DNA of 64,000 nt from Pardosa pseudoannulata (lineage: Eukaryota; Arthropoda; Arachnida; Araneae; Lycosidae), in NCBI GenBank assembly GCA_032207245.1, contig JAGEOH010000234.1:1-64000 (forward strand), in the 5' to 3' direction. Under the pieces are notes generated by a model, which was not told the DNA's origin, ran no database searches, and was given only the letters and a program-made list of their open reading frames with translations. Positions 43,273 to 55,194 of the stretch are shown one piece after another; within the stretch, counting starts at the first letter, position 1, and every line of letters begins with the position of its first letter. Position numbers and translations under genes: made by a program.

Positions 43273-44607
43273 TTGGTTGGTTGTTTGATGCTTTATGGCA
43301 CTGAATCCTCTAGGGACATATTGTGCCAAACACAAGGTAAAAATATTTAAAGGTGGTTATTAAAAACGTCGAATAAACATACAATAATGACACAAACTTG
43401 TAAAAATTTAAAATATAAAAGAGAAAACTGCTAAGAACAAAGTGAAAAGGTTAAAACTGTTTGGTGATAAAAGATGCGTAAACCATCAAATATGATTATA
43501 AAAATCGATATCTTTAAGAAATTTAAAAAGGTTAGGATGAGGTGACATACCAATAAGATCACGGATACTGATATTTTGAGAAAAGTACCGACGACGAAGA
43601 TTATTAAAATTCGGACAGTCAATTAAAATGTGTTTCACGGTCATATTGACCTTGCAGGCTTGGCAGATTGGAGCAGGATCACCGAGAAGGAGGTGACAGT
43701 GGGTAAAACGGGTGTGGCCAATACGTAGACGGGTTAATACAACATCCCATTTCCTTGTATTTTGAGAGGGCCATTGGTTAATAATAGGTTTAACTAAGTG
43801 CAATTTATTATCAACTAGATGGTCCCACGATTCTTGCCAATTTCGTTTAGTCCTAAGTTTGATATGGTTCTTCAAGTCGCAGAATGGAATAGCAATATTA
43901 AGGGGATCAACAGCCGATTTTGCAGCACAATCCACGAGATCATTACCCTTTATTCCCACATGAGAAGGAACCCAACAAAAGAGAATTGAAAAACCCTCCG
44001 AGACTAGGATGCCAACAAACTTGTTGATGTATAAAATTAAAGGGTGACTATTGTTGTGTAAAGTAGAGAGTGAGTGTAAAGAGCTCAAAGAGTCGGTATA
44101 AATAATGAAATTTGTTCCTGTTGTAATGCTTTAACTCCTCTAAGGCTTTAAAAATAGCGATCAGTTCAGCAGTGTAAATAGAAAAACAAGAGTTCAGCTT
44201 GTAGCTATAAATATCGTTGTCTATTGCATATGCGCAGCCAACATAATCGTGAGATTTTGATCCATCGGTAAAAACAGGAATATAATTATGATATGAAAGT
44301 CTATGATAATTAAAAAGATGTTTAAAAACAATATCAGCAGTAGAAGCTTTGTCAAAGTTTGTAAAAGGGTTTAAAAACTTAAAATTGGAAGTTTCCCATG
44401 GTGGAGGTAAAGTTTCAGGAATGAGAATGTTAAAATCCTTTATATTATGAGCAGTTAAAATAGAAATCATTCTGGTATGGAATGGAGGAGTACAAGAAGT
44501 TCTGGCTCGATAAAGACGGCTTAAGTAAGAATTCAAAGTAAAATTTGTTAACGGGTGATTTGGATGACATAATATTCTAAAATAATAATGGGACGCTAAA
44601 ATTTCGC

Positions 44608-44620
44608 GTCTTAGTTTTAG
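44608..44620. repeat. Target-site duplication of E4 (left copy)
   Basis: GTCTTAGTTTTAG here and at 50318-50330, 13 bp identical, lying in E5 ORF2. Confidence 0.93.
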
Positions 44621-44817
44621 GTTGGTTGGTTGGTTGGTTGATTGGTGTTTAATGGCGCAAGATCCAAGAGAGGATATGCTGCGCCAAACAAAAGAGCACA
44701 TAAAACAAAGGTACTCAAAAAAAAAGTAAGAGATTACTAATGAAAAATTAAGAATATAACAAGTGATAAACGAAGGATAATAAATTACATTAAAAAAAAT
44801 TTTTTTTTTTTGGGGCA

Positions 44818-47800
44818 TTAAATGAGGTTTAAAACATTGATGCAGATGAGAAATTCAAAGAGTTTGGGATGAGGAGTTTTGCCTAAAAGTTCATTCAATG
44901 CAGGATGATAAGTTTTAAAATATAAATAGTAAAAACGTTTTAAAACAGCACATGAAGTTAAAATATGATGTACAGTGAGATGAGTATTACAAAAGGCACA
45001 TTTAGGAGGAGGCTCAGACAGAAGTAAATGTTTATGGGTTAGTCTGGTGTGACCGATACGAAGACGGGATAATATAACATCTAATTTCCGATTGGATAGT
45101 GAAGGACAGAAAGTAACAGTTGCCATAATTGAATGAAGCTTGTTCCCCGTTTCCAGGTTCCAGTCAGCTTTCCAGCGGTCCATGGTGATCAAAGCAATGG
45201 CCTTTTTAATATCCTCATAGGGAATGGGGCCAGGGTAGGGGACAGTAGCATGTCTGGCCAGATCGTCAGCCTTTTCATTGCCTGGGATACCCACGTGACT
45301 GGGAACCCAGCAGAGTAAAATGTGATAACCGGACAGAGTAAGTTTTTTATATAATTTTATAGAACAGGAGATGTAACTGCAACAATTAGTGCCGGAAGTG
45401 ATACTTTCCAACGCGCTCAGAGAATCAGAATAAATGATGTAGTATTTTTTATTGGTGATGGAGATGTGTTTTAGAGCCTCGTAAATAGCAATCGTTTCAG
45501 CCGTAAAGATGGAGCAAAAAGAGGGAAGACAGTAACTAGAAGTAACAGAGTTACTCCAATATGCTAAGCCAACGTAGTTTTTATATTTAGAGCCATCGGT
45601 GTATATATCTTCATAGTTCTGATAAGAATTTTTCCAGGATAAAAAAAGTTGGTGGTAAATATGTGGGTCAGTGCTGTCTTTAGTGAAGCCTTTAAAAGGC
45701 TGCATATAGGAGATATGTTTTTCCCAGGGTGGCGTATTAAATAGGAGGAAAGGCAAAGCATTGAGGGTAGTAAGTTGAGTGTTTTCGAGATTTTTGCGAA
45801 TTCTGACACCAAAAGAAGGGATGCAAGATGGGCGATGATGATAAAGATTATCCAGGTGATTATCTAAAAGCATGTTTCCTAACGGATGGGAGGTATGAGA
45901 GATGATTCGGAAATAATGGTCAATGAAATTTTATTACGGATGTGATGTAGAGATGGCTCATGACTAATTACATAAAGGCTAGGAATGGGAGACGTCCTAA
46001 AAGCACCAGAGCAGATTCTGAGGGCAGAGTGATGCACAGCGTCAAGTTTTTTTAAAACGGAAGAACGGGCAGAGCCATAAACGCAGCATGCGTAATCCAT
46101 TTTAGATCTAATAACTGCTCGATACACACGAAGCATGGAATCCCGATCAGCACCCCAAGAAGTGTTGGAAAGAACCCTTAAAAGATTTAAGCCTTTTTCA
46201 CATTTGGAACGAAGATAAAAAACGTGGTTGGCAAACGTAAGTTTGTTGTCGAAGTAAACCCCTAAAAACTTTACACAATTGTGAACGTCAATTTTAGTAG
46301 AACCTAAAAAGAGCTCAGGGTCCAGATGGAGCCCGCGTTTACGGCAGAAGTGAACGGAAGTGGTTTTCTCCGCAGATATATTAAAACCATTGAGACTGCA
46401 CCACTTAAGAATACGGTTAATCGTGGTTTGTAATTGCCGCTCAATGAAGCGGATGTCTGTACCTTGTGCAGAGATTTGCAAGTCGTCAACGTATAAGCAC
46501 CCATGAACAGTAGACGGAAGTTGGCTTAGGATGTCATTAACCTTAATAGAGAATAAGGTAACACTTAAAACTGAACCCTGAGGAACGCCCTCCTCTTGCA
46601 CAAAGCAGTCAGAAAATATGCCGTTCATACGGACTTTAAACTGCCGGTATGAAAGGAAGTTTTTAATAAAATTTGGTAAGTTACCTCTAAAACCCAAACG
46701 ATGTAGATCACGTAGAATGCCATACCTCCAGGTATGATCGTAAGCCTTTTCTATATCAAAGAAAATTGACATCAAATGATTTCGCCTCACAAAGGCATTA
46801 CGAATTTGGGATTCCAGATAAAGAATATTATCCAGAGTAGATCTATTTTTCCTGAAACCACTCTGAAAAGGATGGATCTGATGCTCCTTCTCCAAGATAA
46901 AAACGAGGCGTTTGTTTACCATCTTTTCAAGAAGCTTGCATAAGCAGCTAGTAAGGGCAATGGGGCGGTAGTTGTACGGATTACTGGCGTCTTTACCAGG
47001 TTTATTGATTGGGATTATAATAGCTTCTTTCCATGAGGTTGGAAAGGTTTGTTCTATCCAGATTCTATTATAAAGGTACAGCAAGTTTATAAGAGAATTG
47101 TAAGAAAGATGTTTTAACATATTAAAAGAAATAGCGTCAGGACCAGGAGAAGTGTTTCCAGACTGATGGAGACATGAAAATAGTTCTTGTATCTCAAAAG
47201 GGCTATTATAAGGAAGGTTTAGAGAGGTTTTAAAGTTTAAAGTTTGTCTTTCTGAGTGGGTCTTATATGACAAGAATTCCTTTGAATAAGAATGTTGGCT
47301 AGAGACAGTATAAAAAGCTTTACCAATAGTATTCGCAATTTCTTTGATATTTGAAATAATATTACCGTTAAGCGAGAGAGTAGAAATTGGATGGTTATAG
47401 TAAATACCCATTGCCCTTTTTGCTTTGCACCATAACTCCTTACTGGAAGTCGAATTGGTTATGCTGGAGATATATTTAACCCAGGACTCCTTCTGGGAAC
47501 GACGTCTGACCTTTCTAGCATAAGCTTTAGCTTTGTTAAAAGCGATAAGGTTAGTAGTTGTTGGGTACCTACGAAAGATACTCCAGGCTTTCTGCTGCAA
47601 TTTCTTAGCACGAAGACAATCGGAGTTCCACCACGGCTTTTTATTTCTGTTTATAGGGCGAGATTTTGGAATACTGACATCTGCAGCATTAATAATAGTG
47701 GATGTTACATTATTAACTGCTTCGTCAACGGTGCCAGTAGTTATTTCAGGAGTGATAACGGCGAGTGAAGTGAAATTCAACCAGTCTGCCCTATTTTCAA

Positions 47801-48491
47801 TATAACGGATATGGGAGGAGATATTATGAGAATTACGGTAAAGCGGAGAGAGAAAGATTGGGAAATGATCGCTATTATGAAGATCACTGGAAACTGAAAA
47901 TGAATATAAAGGAAGAATTGAGGGAGAGCATATGGCAAGGTCTATGGCATGGAAACTCTTGGAAGGCTTATGGAAGTAAGTATTATCGCCATTGTTGAGG
48001 ATACATAAAGAGAGATCTGATATGAGTGACTCGATGGCTTGTCCTCTATTGTTCACCTCAGTACCTCCCCACAGAGGGCTATGGGCGTTAAAATCCCCGA
48101 GCAAAATGAAGGGAGGTGGAAGTTCCTGTATTAAATCTATTAATTTATGTATGTTTATGGCTTCGTTCGGAGGTAAGTAAAGGCTGCATATAGTAGTTAG
48201 ACGTTTTAACCGGACACGGGCCGCGACGACTTGAAGGTTGCTTTTAATATTAAGGGACTGAAAAGGAACACTATTCGAAATAATAAGAGCGACACCGCCA
48301 GAGGCTTTATTGCTAAGTTCGTGATCTTTCCTTAAAACAGTATGGTTTCGTATTTTAGGGACTTTGCTTTGAGTTTGTAAGAATGTTTCTTGCAGAGCAA
48401 TGCAAGCAGGATTATGGTCATAAATCAGAATGTGTAGATCGTCAATTTTATGCAGAAAACCGTGGCAATTCCAAGAAAGCAGCAGAGCCAT
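44818..48491 (-). pseudogene. E4 ORF2: endonuclease-RT-RNase H with one frameshift
   Basis: ATG at 48491 (MALLLSWNCHGF), two bases after the ORF1 stop (TAATTATG). The first 850-odd codons are open: LGDFNAHSPLWG, NSDHFPI, FFDIEKAYDHTW, GVPQGSVLS and LYVDD. A one-base change near 45920 shifts the frame after the RT thumb; the following 351 codons are open with IYTDGSKY, TAETIA, YSDSLS, PSHVGIPGNEKAD and the CAFCNTHLTVHHILTSC knuckle. Only this single lesion separates it from a complete protein. Confidence 0.92.
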
Positions 48492-48493
48492 AA

Positions 48494-49762
48494 TTAAAAG
48501 GGATTGGAAGATTGAGAAGAGGCAATCCCGTCAAGGTGCTTGGAGGAATCGATTTCTTCGTGTTCCATGGACTCATCAGAGACATCAGAATCCGAGGGAT
48601 TTAAGTTTAAGATTGATTCGTCAATAAAAGGTTGGGGAGGTACATTTTTTTGTTTGAAACGAGAACTTTTCCATTTGTAAGTAGAATCTTTTTGAACTGG
48701 GGGTCTATTTTCTGAGCTGTTTTTTATAGTCTTTTTTTCTTTACGATTGGTGTTCTGAGTTTCAGTTGATATTTCAGGCATTACAGAGCGTTTATTATTC
48801 AGAGATTTAGACGTGGAAGGTGGGGCAACTAGTTTAGCAGGTTGTCTGTTACGTTGATTGGAGTTTAAAGGCTCTGAATCCTTTAGAGGCAAACTGTCTA
48901 TTTTAGCCGGAAATTCAGTTTGAGTAGCTATTGATTTCATGGATTTGGTTGCGGCAGAATATGAGAGTCCAGGTGTTGGAGTACTGGAATTTACTATTTT
49001 GCGGGCTTCTACATAGGAAATATTCTGTTTTATTTTTGTAGTTTGAATTTCTTTCTCAATTTTCCAGTTTGGGCACGATCGGTAGTAAAAGGGATGATCT
49101 CCCTTGCAGTTGATACATTTAAAAGGCTCAGAGCATCCTTCACTGCTGTGTCCAGGGGCAGCACAACGTGCGCAGGTCAAGGACCCCCGACAGGAAGTCT
49201 GCGAGTGACCGAACCTTTGGCATTTGAAACATCGTAACGGGTTAGGTATGTACGGTCTCACTTTGCAGTTAAGGTAGCCGGCTTTAATGTTAGTTGGGAG
49301 TTTTGGCAAGTCGAAAGTTAAAATTACATGTTTAGTGTTGATTATGTTATTATCTCTACGGATGGTAATACGGCGGACAGCACTGACATTAAAGGGTTTT
49401 AGGTTTTCCAGGATTTCAGATTCGGAGATGTTTTGCAAATCGGGTTCAGATATTACACCACGGGATTGGTTCAAACTTTTGTGGATGTTTATGTTAACAG
49501 ATCTTGTACCTATGGCTTTAAGCTTGGTTATATTTATAGCTTGGGCGTTGTTGGCAACTTCCACGAGAAGATCACCAGACTGTAACTTTTTAACGTTCTT
49601 CACATCTCCAACAGCAGACTGTATGACTTTGTGGATAAGAAACGGGGACACATCTTTCAAGTTTCCTTCATTGCATTTAATTATAAAGAATCTTGCAGCA
49701 GTAAGTATTTTGGAATTTGTTGACGACTCAATTACAGGGGAGTGTTTTTTGAAAGTATCCAT
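48494..49762 (-). CDS. E4 ORF1: zinc-knuckle nucleic-acid-binding protein
   Basis: 422 residues, intact, ATG at 49762 (MDTFKKHSPV). RRM-like region FFIIKCNEGNLKDVSPFLIHK; knuckles CFKCQRFGHSQTSC, CARCAAPGHSSEGC and CINCKGDHPFYYRSC; C-terminal acidic serine-rich tail. The closest relative is E1 ORF1. The TAA stop is two bases from the ORF2 ATG, so ribosomes could reinitiate. Confidence 0.92.
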   Translation of the reverse strand: MDTFKKHSPVIESSTNSKILTAARFFIIKCNEGNLKDVSPFLIHKVIQSAVGDVKNVKKLQSGDLLVEVANNAQAINITKLKAIGTRSVNINIHKSLNQSRGVISEPDLQNISESEILENLKPFNVSAVRRITIRRDNNIINTKHVILTFDLPKLPTNIKAGYLNCKVRPYIPNPLRCFKCQRFGHSQTSCRGSLTCARCAAPGHSSEGCSEPFKCINCKGDHPFYYRSCPNWKIEKEIQTTKIKQNISYVEARKIVNSSTPTPGLSYSAATKSMKSIATQTEFPAKIDSLPLKDSEPLNSNQRNRQPAKLVAPPSTSKSLNNKRSVMPEISTETQNTNRKEKKTIKNSSENRPPVQKDSTYKWKSSRFKQKNVPPQPFIDESILNLNPSDSDVSDESMEHEEIDSSKHLDGIASSQSSNPF

Positions 49763-50317
49763 GATAAGAGTTATTTAGATTCAGACCCGACGGCACCACC
49801 CACCACGGAGCCCAACAAGGGGATGCAGGGTACTGCACCAGTGCTAGCCGGGCCTATACGCTCACAGTCAGAAGACCGATCGCTTGAACCGTAGCAGATG
49901 ACAATGTCTAATCCACCAGCCGATTGATACGCACCGGAACTTACGTACCCCCCGTTTACTCGAAGCCGAGGCCAAAGCAATGTGTTGAAACCTCCCCGCA
50001 AAAATGGAAATGCCATTCTGATGATTCCCCTACGGGGAAGCCCCTCAATTACCAGGATCCCCATTTCCGAGGACACGGGTATCCACGCACGGCAAACACG
50101 TGGGCAGTTTAGACGCCAAGAGGAGCAAGAAACAACAGAGCGGAAACAGCTACTCAAGGGGTGCCCTCACCTCAAAAGAGGAAACCGCAACGAGGGAGAA
50201 AGATAAGAATAAAGTAGAAGAGAAGAGGAGAGTAGAAAAGAAACGAGGAAAGATCGCTGGGGTACCTCGGGATTGCGACACCCGTGTTTACCTAAAGTAG
50301 GTAAACCCCCTGAGGGG
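49763..50317 (-). promoter_or_regulatory. E4 5' UTR
   Basis: Very close to E1 14517-15073, including the terminal hairpins and the CCACCACGGAGCCCAACAAG stretch (+ strand) near 49800-49819. Internal promoter inferred. Confidence 0.55.
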
Positions 50318-52901
50318 GTCTTAGTTTTAGTGGCGCCTCACAACAGTCGGCGTAGAGACTTTCGACCGGGGACGTACGGAATGCACCAGAGCATAATCGA
50401 AGAGCCGAATGATGAATGACGTTAAGTTTCTGAAGGATAGACTTACTGGCAGAACCATACACAACTGAGCCATAATCGAGCTTAGAGCGAATAAGACAAC
50501 GGTAAATTTTTAAAAGAGAGGTCCTGTCTGCACCCCAGAAAGTATTAGAGAGGACACGCAAGATGTTAAGTGATCTCTCGCATTTCTTACGCAGATGGAT
50601 GATGTGGGGTTCAAAAGTTAGCCTGTTGTCGAAGATCACGCCCAAGAATTTTATTTCTTTCAAGATTTTTATATTTTGTCCTTCCATTTGAATAACAGGA
50701 TCAAGATGAATACCCCGTTTCCTACAGAAATGAACTGCGCAGCTTTTTGACGCAGAAAAACTAAAACCGTTACGATCGGCCCATTTCACAATTTTGTTGA
50801 CAGAAGTCTGAAGTTGCCGTTCAATGAAACGCATGTCGGCCCCATCACAAGAAATGTGAAGATCGTCTACATAAAGATTTGCTTTAACTGATGGCGGTAT
50901 TACATTAAGAATGTTATTAATTGCGATGATGAATAAATGACCACTAAGAACGCTGCCCTGAGGGACCCCTTCTTCTTGCGTAAAAATATTGGAATAACAA
51001 TTTCCAACCCGAACTTTAAAATTGCGTAAAGATAAAAAATTTTCAATAAAAATAGGCAGGTTTTCCCCTCATGTCGTAACTGTATAATTGTTGCAGTATC
51101 CCGTAACGCCAGGTACGGTCATACGCTTTCTCTATGTCGAAGAAAATTGATACCATGTGATGACGCTTCACAAAGGCGTTCCGTATTTTACTTTCAAGAT
51201 CGACAATGTTGTCAATGGTACTCCTACCCCGACGGAAACCACTTTGGTTCAGAGATAAGTACTTATGAGCTTCGAGATAATAATTAAGCCGAGCACTGAT
51301 AATTTTCTCCAAAGTTTTACTAAGACAGCTAGTGAGAGCAATTGGGCGGTAGTTAAGCGGATTCTTTGGTTCTTTTTTAGGCTTCAGGATGGGTATGATG
51401 ATAGCCATTCTCTAGGAGGTCGGGTAAGTATGTTCGTGCCAGATTCTATTGAAAAGAAATAAGAGGTTGGAGAGAGATGTGGGTGATAGATTTTTTATCA
51501 TACAATAAGAAATATTATCAAGGCCGGCAGAGGAATTAGAGGTATTCTGGAGGGCTCTATGTAATTCAATTTCAGTAAGGTCACTATTGTACGGAAAAAA
51601 GCGTTTAGTGTGAAAGTTTATTTTATTTTTTTCTATTAAAGTTCTGTGTTTCATAAAGGATGACGAGTAATTGGTCTTTGAGGAGATATAAGCAAAAGTA
51701 GAAGCAATGGCGTTTGAAATGTCATTTAAGGAAGAGATATTTTGGTTATTGATTTCGAGGAAATTGATTTGATTGTTAGGATAGACACCAGAGCTGCGTC
51801 TGACTTTATCCCACATAATTTTACTAGGAGTAGAAGTAGTTATGCTACTGACATATCTCGCCCAAGAATCCTTTTGGCTGCGTCTTAAAATCCGTCGGAA
51901 GATGGCTTTGTGTTTTTTGTAAATCAAGAAATTGTTTGTGGTAGGGTACCTTTTAAAAACATTCCAGGCCCGTCTTTGATCTTTGTAAGCATTTTGGCAT
52001 TCCTGGTTCCACCACGGCTTTGTCTGTCGACGATAACTACCAAGAGATTTTCGAATCGAAGAGTCTGCTGCTTGAATAATAGCATTTGTTACAAGTTCGA
52101 CGGCTTCATCGATATCTCTATTATCTACCATATGCCTGGTTATTTTTGCTAGGCTGCTATATAGCTTCCAATCAGCTGAATCAAAAATATACCTAGGGGT
52201 ACGCTGAATAGGCTTAATATAGGAAATGCGGGTAAGGATAATAGGGAAATGGTCGCTGTTGTGGAGGTCAGGGTCGACTTTAAGGTTCCAGAAAGGGTAT
52301 TGCTGCGGAGAACATATGGCTAAGTCAAGGTGATGGTAGGTTCTATTTGGAGAATGAAAATAGGTGATTTCATTGTTATTGAGAAGCGAGAGATTATGGT
52401 CTTGGATTAACTGTTCTATTTGTTTGCCACGATGATTAATATTGGGACTACCCCAAAGAGGATTGTGACCATTCATGTCACCAAGAATAATGAAAGGCAT
52501 AGGAAGCTGAGAAGTCAGATTATTTAGAGACTTTTGATCTATTGTAACGGATGGGGGGAGGTACAGACTGCAAATGGTAATGCTTGAATGGATATGAATC
52601 CTGACTGCAACAGCTTGTAAGTCAGTTTGCAAATTGATGGGAGCACAAGGATAGTCTTGGGCAATGAGCAGAGCCACCCCGCCGGACGGCCTGTCACCTT
52701 CCATGTGATCTTTTCTAAAAGTTGTGAAATACCGGAGCTTTGCTGCTTTTGCTGTATGCAGGAACGTCTCCTGCAGAGCAATACAAATAGGCTGATAATT
52801 GTTAACCAGATCCCTGAGATCGGAGGTATGGTGGTGGAAACCATGGCAGTTCCAAGTCAACAGAGCCATTATAAAACAGGCGAAAGAAAGGGAAAAAGCG
52901 G

Positions 52902-54200
52902 TTAGCACTGAGGAGAAGCGGATGGCGTGTCCGTCTCAGAACCGCTGCTAGTAGACATATCATCGTCCGGTGACACGTACATTTTTAGAGAATCGTCTTC
53001 AGTAGGGACGAGATTCTCCAAGATAGGACGATGTTTTCAGAAAATCTATTCGAGATAATTTCTTTTTACTTGTCACAGTTTGTGCTTTGGTTTGATTTTT
53101 ATTTCCAGTAATTTTTTTCTTAGTAGTTCCTTTATGTTTAGATGAGGCTGGTACATTCAAACTGGTATTTCGGATGTCAGAAGCATTTTTACTATTACTG
53201 TTAGTCTGAGTGTGCGTTTCATGAATATTTTTACGAATCTGTAAATCTGGTTTGGGAATAGAGAGCAAAGATTGTGTGTTTACAGGATGTAATTGCTTGG
53301 AGGAAATATCAGTAACGGAGGATTTATTAATAATTTTACTTGGGATATATCAGTTTGGGTACCGCATGACTTCATATTTTTTGAGCTAACTACGGAGGAG
53401 AAGGAAACTCCAGGCTTTGGACAACGAGAAGCAACTATTTTTCGAGCTTCCGGGTAATATTGTTTTTCTGCTTTAAATTTTGCACTTCTTTTTCGAATTG
53501 CCAGGACGGACAAACACGGGAGAAAGAAGGGTGAGCACCTTTGCAGTTCACGCATAAAGGTGTTTTATCACAGTTAAGAGACTCGTGGCCGACTTCTGCA
53601 CAACGTGCACAGGTAACGGACCCACGACACGACAGCTTGGAATGTCCAAATCGCTGACACTGGAAGCAACGAAGAGGGTTAGGAATGTAAGGGCGAACGG
53701 TACATTTCATATAAGCAGCATATAAATTAGAGGGGAGTTTAGGACTATCAAAAGTAATAATTAGATGTTTAGTTTTAATGGTTTGCCCGTCGCGACGAAT
53801 AGTTATTCGACGGACCGCGACAACACCTTGACTTTTCAGATTTTCCAGGATTTCATCCTCTGGAACATTGTACAAATCAGACTCAGATATAACGCCTTTT
53901 GAAAAAATTTAGGGAACCATGCGGGGAAACAGAAACAGAAAACGGGCCTAAAGTATTACTGGATAATAAAGACTTAGCTTGGTCGGAAGAGGAAACTTGT
54001 AATAGGAGATCGCCAGATTTGAGCTTTTTAATTGATTCGACTTCACCAATTACGGACTGAATAGTTTTATGTATTAGAAACGGAGAAATAGAGCTGAAAC
54101 TTCCATTTGCGTTATTTTTAACAATAAAAAAACGAGCTTTGTTACTTACGAGGTGCTCTCCGGTTGAGGGAGAGAAATTTGGCGTGTTTTGAGAACCCAT
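52902..54200 (-). pseudogene. E5 ORF1: zinc-knuckle protein, several frameshifts
   Basis: ATG at 54200 (MGSQNTPNFSPS). Open to about 53900, then shifted near SFLIHK-linked SLNF, then MYNVPEDEILENLKSQG with CFQCQRFGHSKLSC, CARCAEVGHESLNC and CVNCKGAHPSFSRVC, then at least two further shifts before a tail ending PSASPQC and TAA at 52902. Domain order equals that of E2 and E3. Non-functional. Confidence 0.82.
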
Positions 54201-54753
54201 AATAGCAAAAAATTACTTCGGATCCCGACGGCACCACCCACCATGGAGCCCAACATGGGGATGCAGATACCTGCACCAGTGCTAGCCGGGATCTATACGA
54301 TCACAGGTACCAGAAAGTACACCGATCACTTAGTCCAAGCCGAAAACCGACCAGCCCATTGGTACATGTGGACCAATATGTACCTCCCGTTTACACGAAG
54401 CCGAGGCCAAAGCAACGTGTTGGAAACTCCCCGCCAAAATGGAAATTCCATAAAAGATGATTTCCCCCACGGGAAGTCCCCTCAATTACCAGGACCCTCA
54501 TTTCCGCGGACACGGGTCTCCACGCACGGCAAACACGTGGGCAGTAAACAGTTCGCGAGAGGCTATGTTCAGAATGGAACATAGCATCACGAGAAAAGCC
54601 CTCAACTCCGAAGAGGTAACCGCAATGAGGGAGAAAAGGGAAAGAACAAAGTAGGAGACGAGAGGAGGGGAAACGGAAAAAGAGAAAGTTCGCTGGGGCA
54701 CCTCGGGATTGCGACACCCGTGTTTACCTAAAGTAGGTAAACCCCCTGAGGGG
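54201..54753 (-). promoter_or_regulatory. E5 5' UTR
   Basis: Same terminal hairpins and the CCACCATGGAGCCCAACATG stretch (+ strand). More diverged than the leaders of E2 and E3, consistent with greater age. Confidence 0.5.
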
Positions 54754-54974
54754 CCACCACACTTCGGAATGTAGGTCCAAGACTTATTGCTCGTGTTGCG
54801 GCGGAAAACACTCCGTAGAAACCTGCAAGGCAAAGACACCCTCGTGCATTAACTGCTGCACCTGGAACGACCTTCACAAGGAAGATGCGTCTGTACCAAA
54901 GGACAAAGAACACTACCTCAGGGTAGATCACGCGGCAGACTCCCCCTTTTGTCCAGTGTACCAGGACGTAGTAA

Positions 54975-55194
54975 ATGGAAGAATCGCCTCAACGTAGGCC
55001 AATGGAGAACAGCGTGTCTCTTCCTTCCTCGGCCACAAATCACGAACTAATAACGGCTACTGAACACGCTATGACCGTAACCAAAACAAGGGGTAACGGG
55101 CAACCGAACTCTTCCAGGCCTTATCCGCCTCACCCTTCTCACAGCAGTCGAACCATTCACAAAGGACTTAATATCATCCAGATAAATGCTGGTT
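54975..55194 (+). pseudogene. P3 ORF2 N-terminal fragment
   Basis: ATG at 54975, inside the end of ORF1. About 73 codons (MEESPQRRPMEN ... LNIIQINA) match the P1 ORF2 start up to QINAN. The frame then continues without interruption into ORF1-type residues (SGTSDELVPDGNGDL), so a copy join lies at about 55190. Confidence 0.75.

Larger units (their letters stand above)
44621..50317 (-). mobile_element. E4, full-length I-clade-like retrotransposon nested in E5
   Basis: 5697 bp, 13-bp target duplication, (CCAACC)n 3' end at 44621 and CCCC-TCA-GGGG start at 50317. ORF1 is intact and ORF2 has one frameshift. By ORF1 sequence it belongs with E1. It is the youngest event in this part of the window. 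Confidence 0.95.
43486..52869 (-). pseudogene. E5 ORF2: endonuclease-RT-RNase H, broken and split by E4
   Basis: ATG at 52869 (MALLTWNCHGFHHH). The endonuclease has LGDMNGHNPLWG and NSDHFPI. The frame is lost near 51411, just before AIIIPILKPKKEP, and again near 51062; the RT still shows FFDIEKAYDRTW, EEGVPQGSVLS and LYVDD in pieces. E4 interrupts at codons for PLKLR; the RNase H half resumes at 44620 with VFTDGSKS and YTAELIA, then a shift near 44110, then PSHVGIKGNDLVD and CQACKVNMTVKHILIDC to 43486. It is inactive. Confidence 0.88.
43273..54753 (-). mobile_element. E5, full-length I-clade-like element with E4 nested inside
   Basis: E5 sequence is 43273-44620 plus 50331-54753 (about 5.8 kb). 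The 3' end has (CCAA)n at 43273; the 5' end CCCCTCAGGGGG is at 54753. Both ORFs carry several frameshifts, more than in E3 or E4, so it is older, as the nesting requires. The ORF1-ORF2 gap is 32 nt, as in E2 and E3. Confidence 0.9.
43090..54997 (+). pseudogene. P3 ORF1 C-terminal part, interrupted by E5
   Basis: Left piece (to 43272): FSAYRNNHTHWIFLCTRRESQ and CKNCQEVNLHHTS. Right piece (54754-54997): HTSECRSKTYCSCCGGKHSVETC, INCCTWNDLHKED, VDHAADSPFCPVYQD and a TAG stop. Together they match the ORF1 end of P1, with the usual first two knuckles. The 5' two-thirds of the gene is gone. The stop overlaps the ORF2 start by 23 nt, as in P1 and P4. Confidence 0.85.
43086..55194 (+). mobile_element. 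P3, ORF1 end and ORF2 start, split by E5
   Basis: The pieces are 43086-43272 and 54754-55194. The zinc-knuckle region of ORF1 is interrupted by E5 between HHTS and ECRSK, with a 12-14 bp duplication. Beyond about 55195 the sequence switches to the ORF1 N-terminal region of another copy (P4). Confidence 0.82.

Noticed and set aside
49771..50157. Open frames in the E leaders (also 14429-14770 and 22806-23186)
   Set aside because: Shared by leader homology, start at variable codons and are not consistent between copies.
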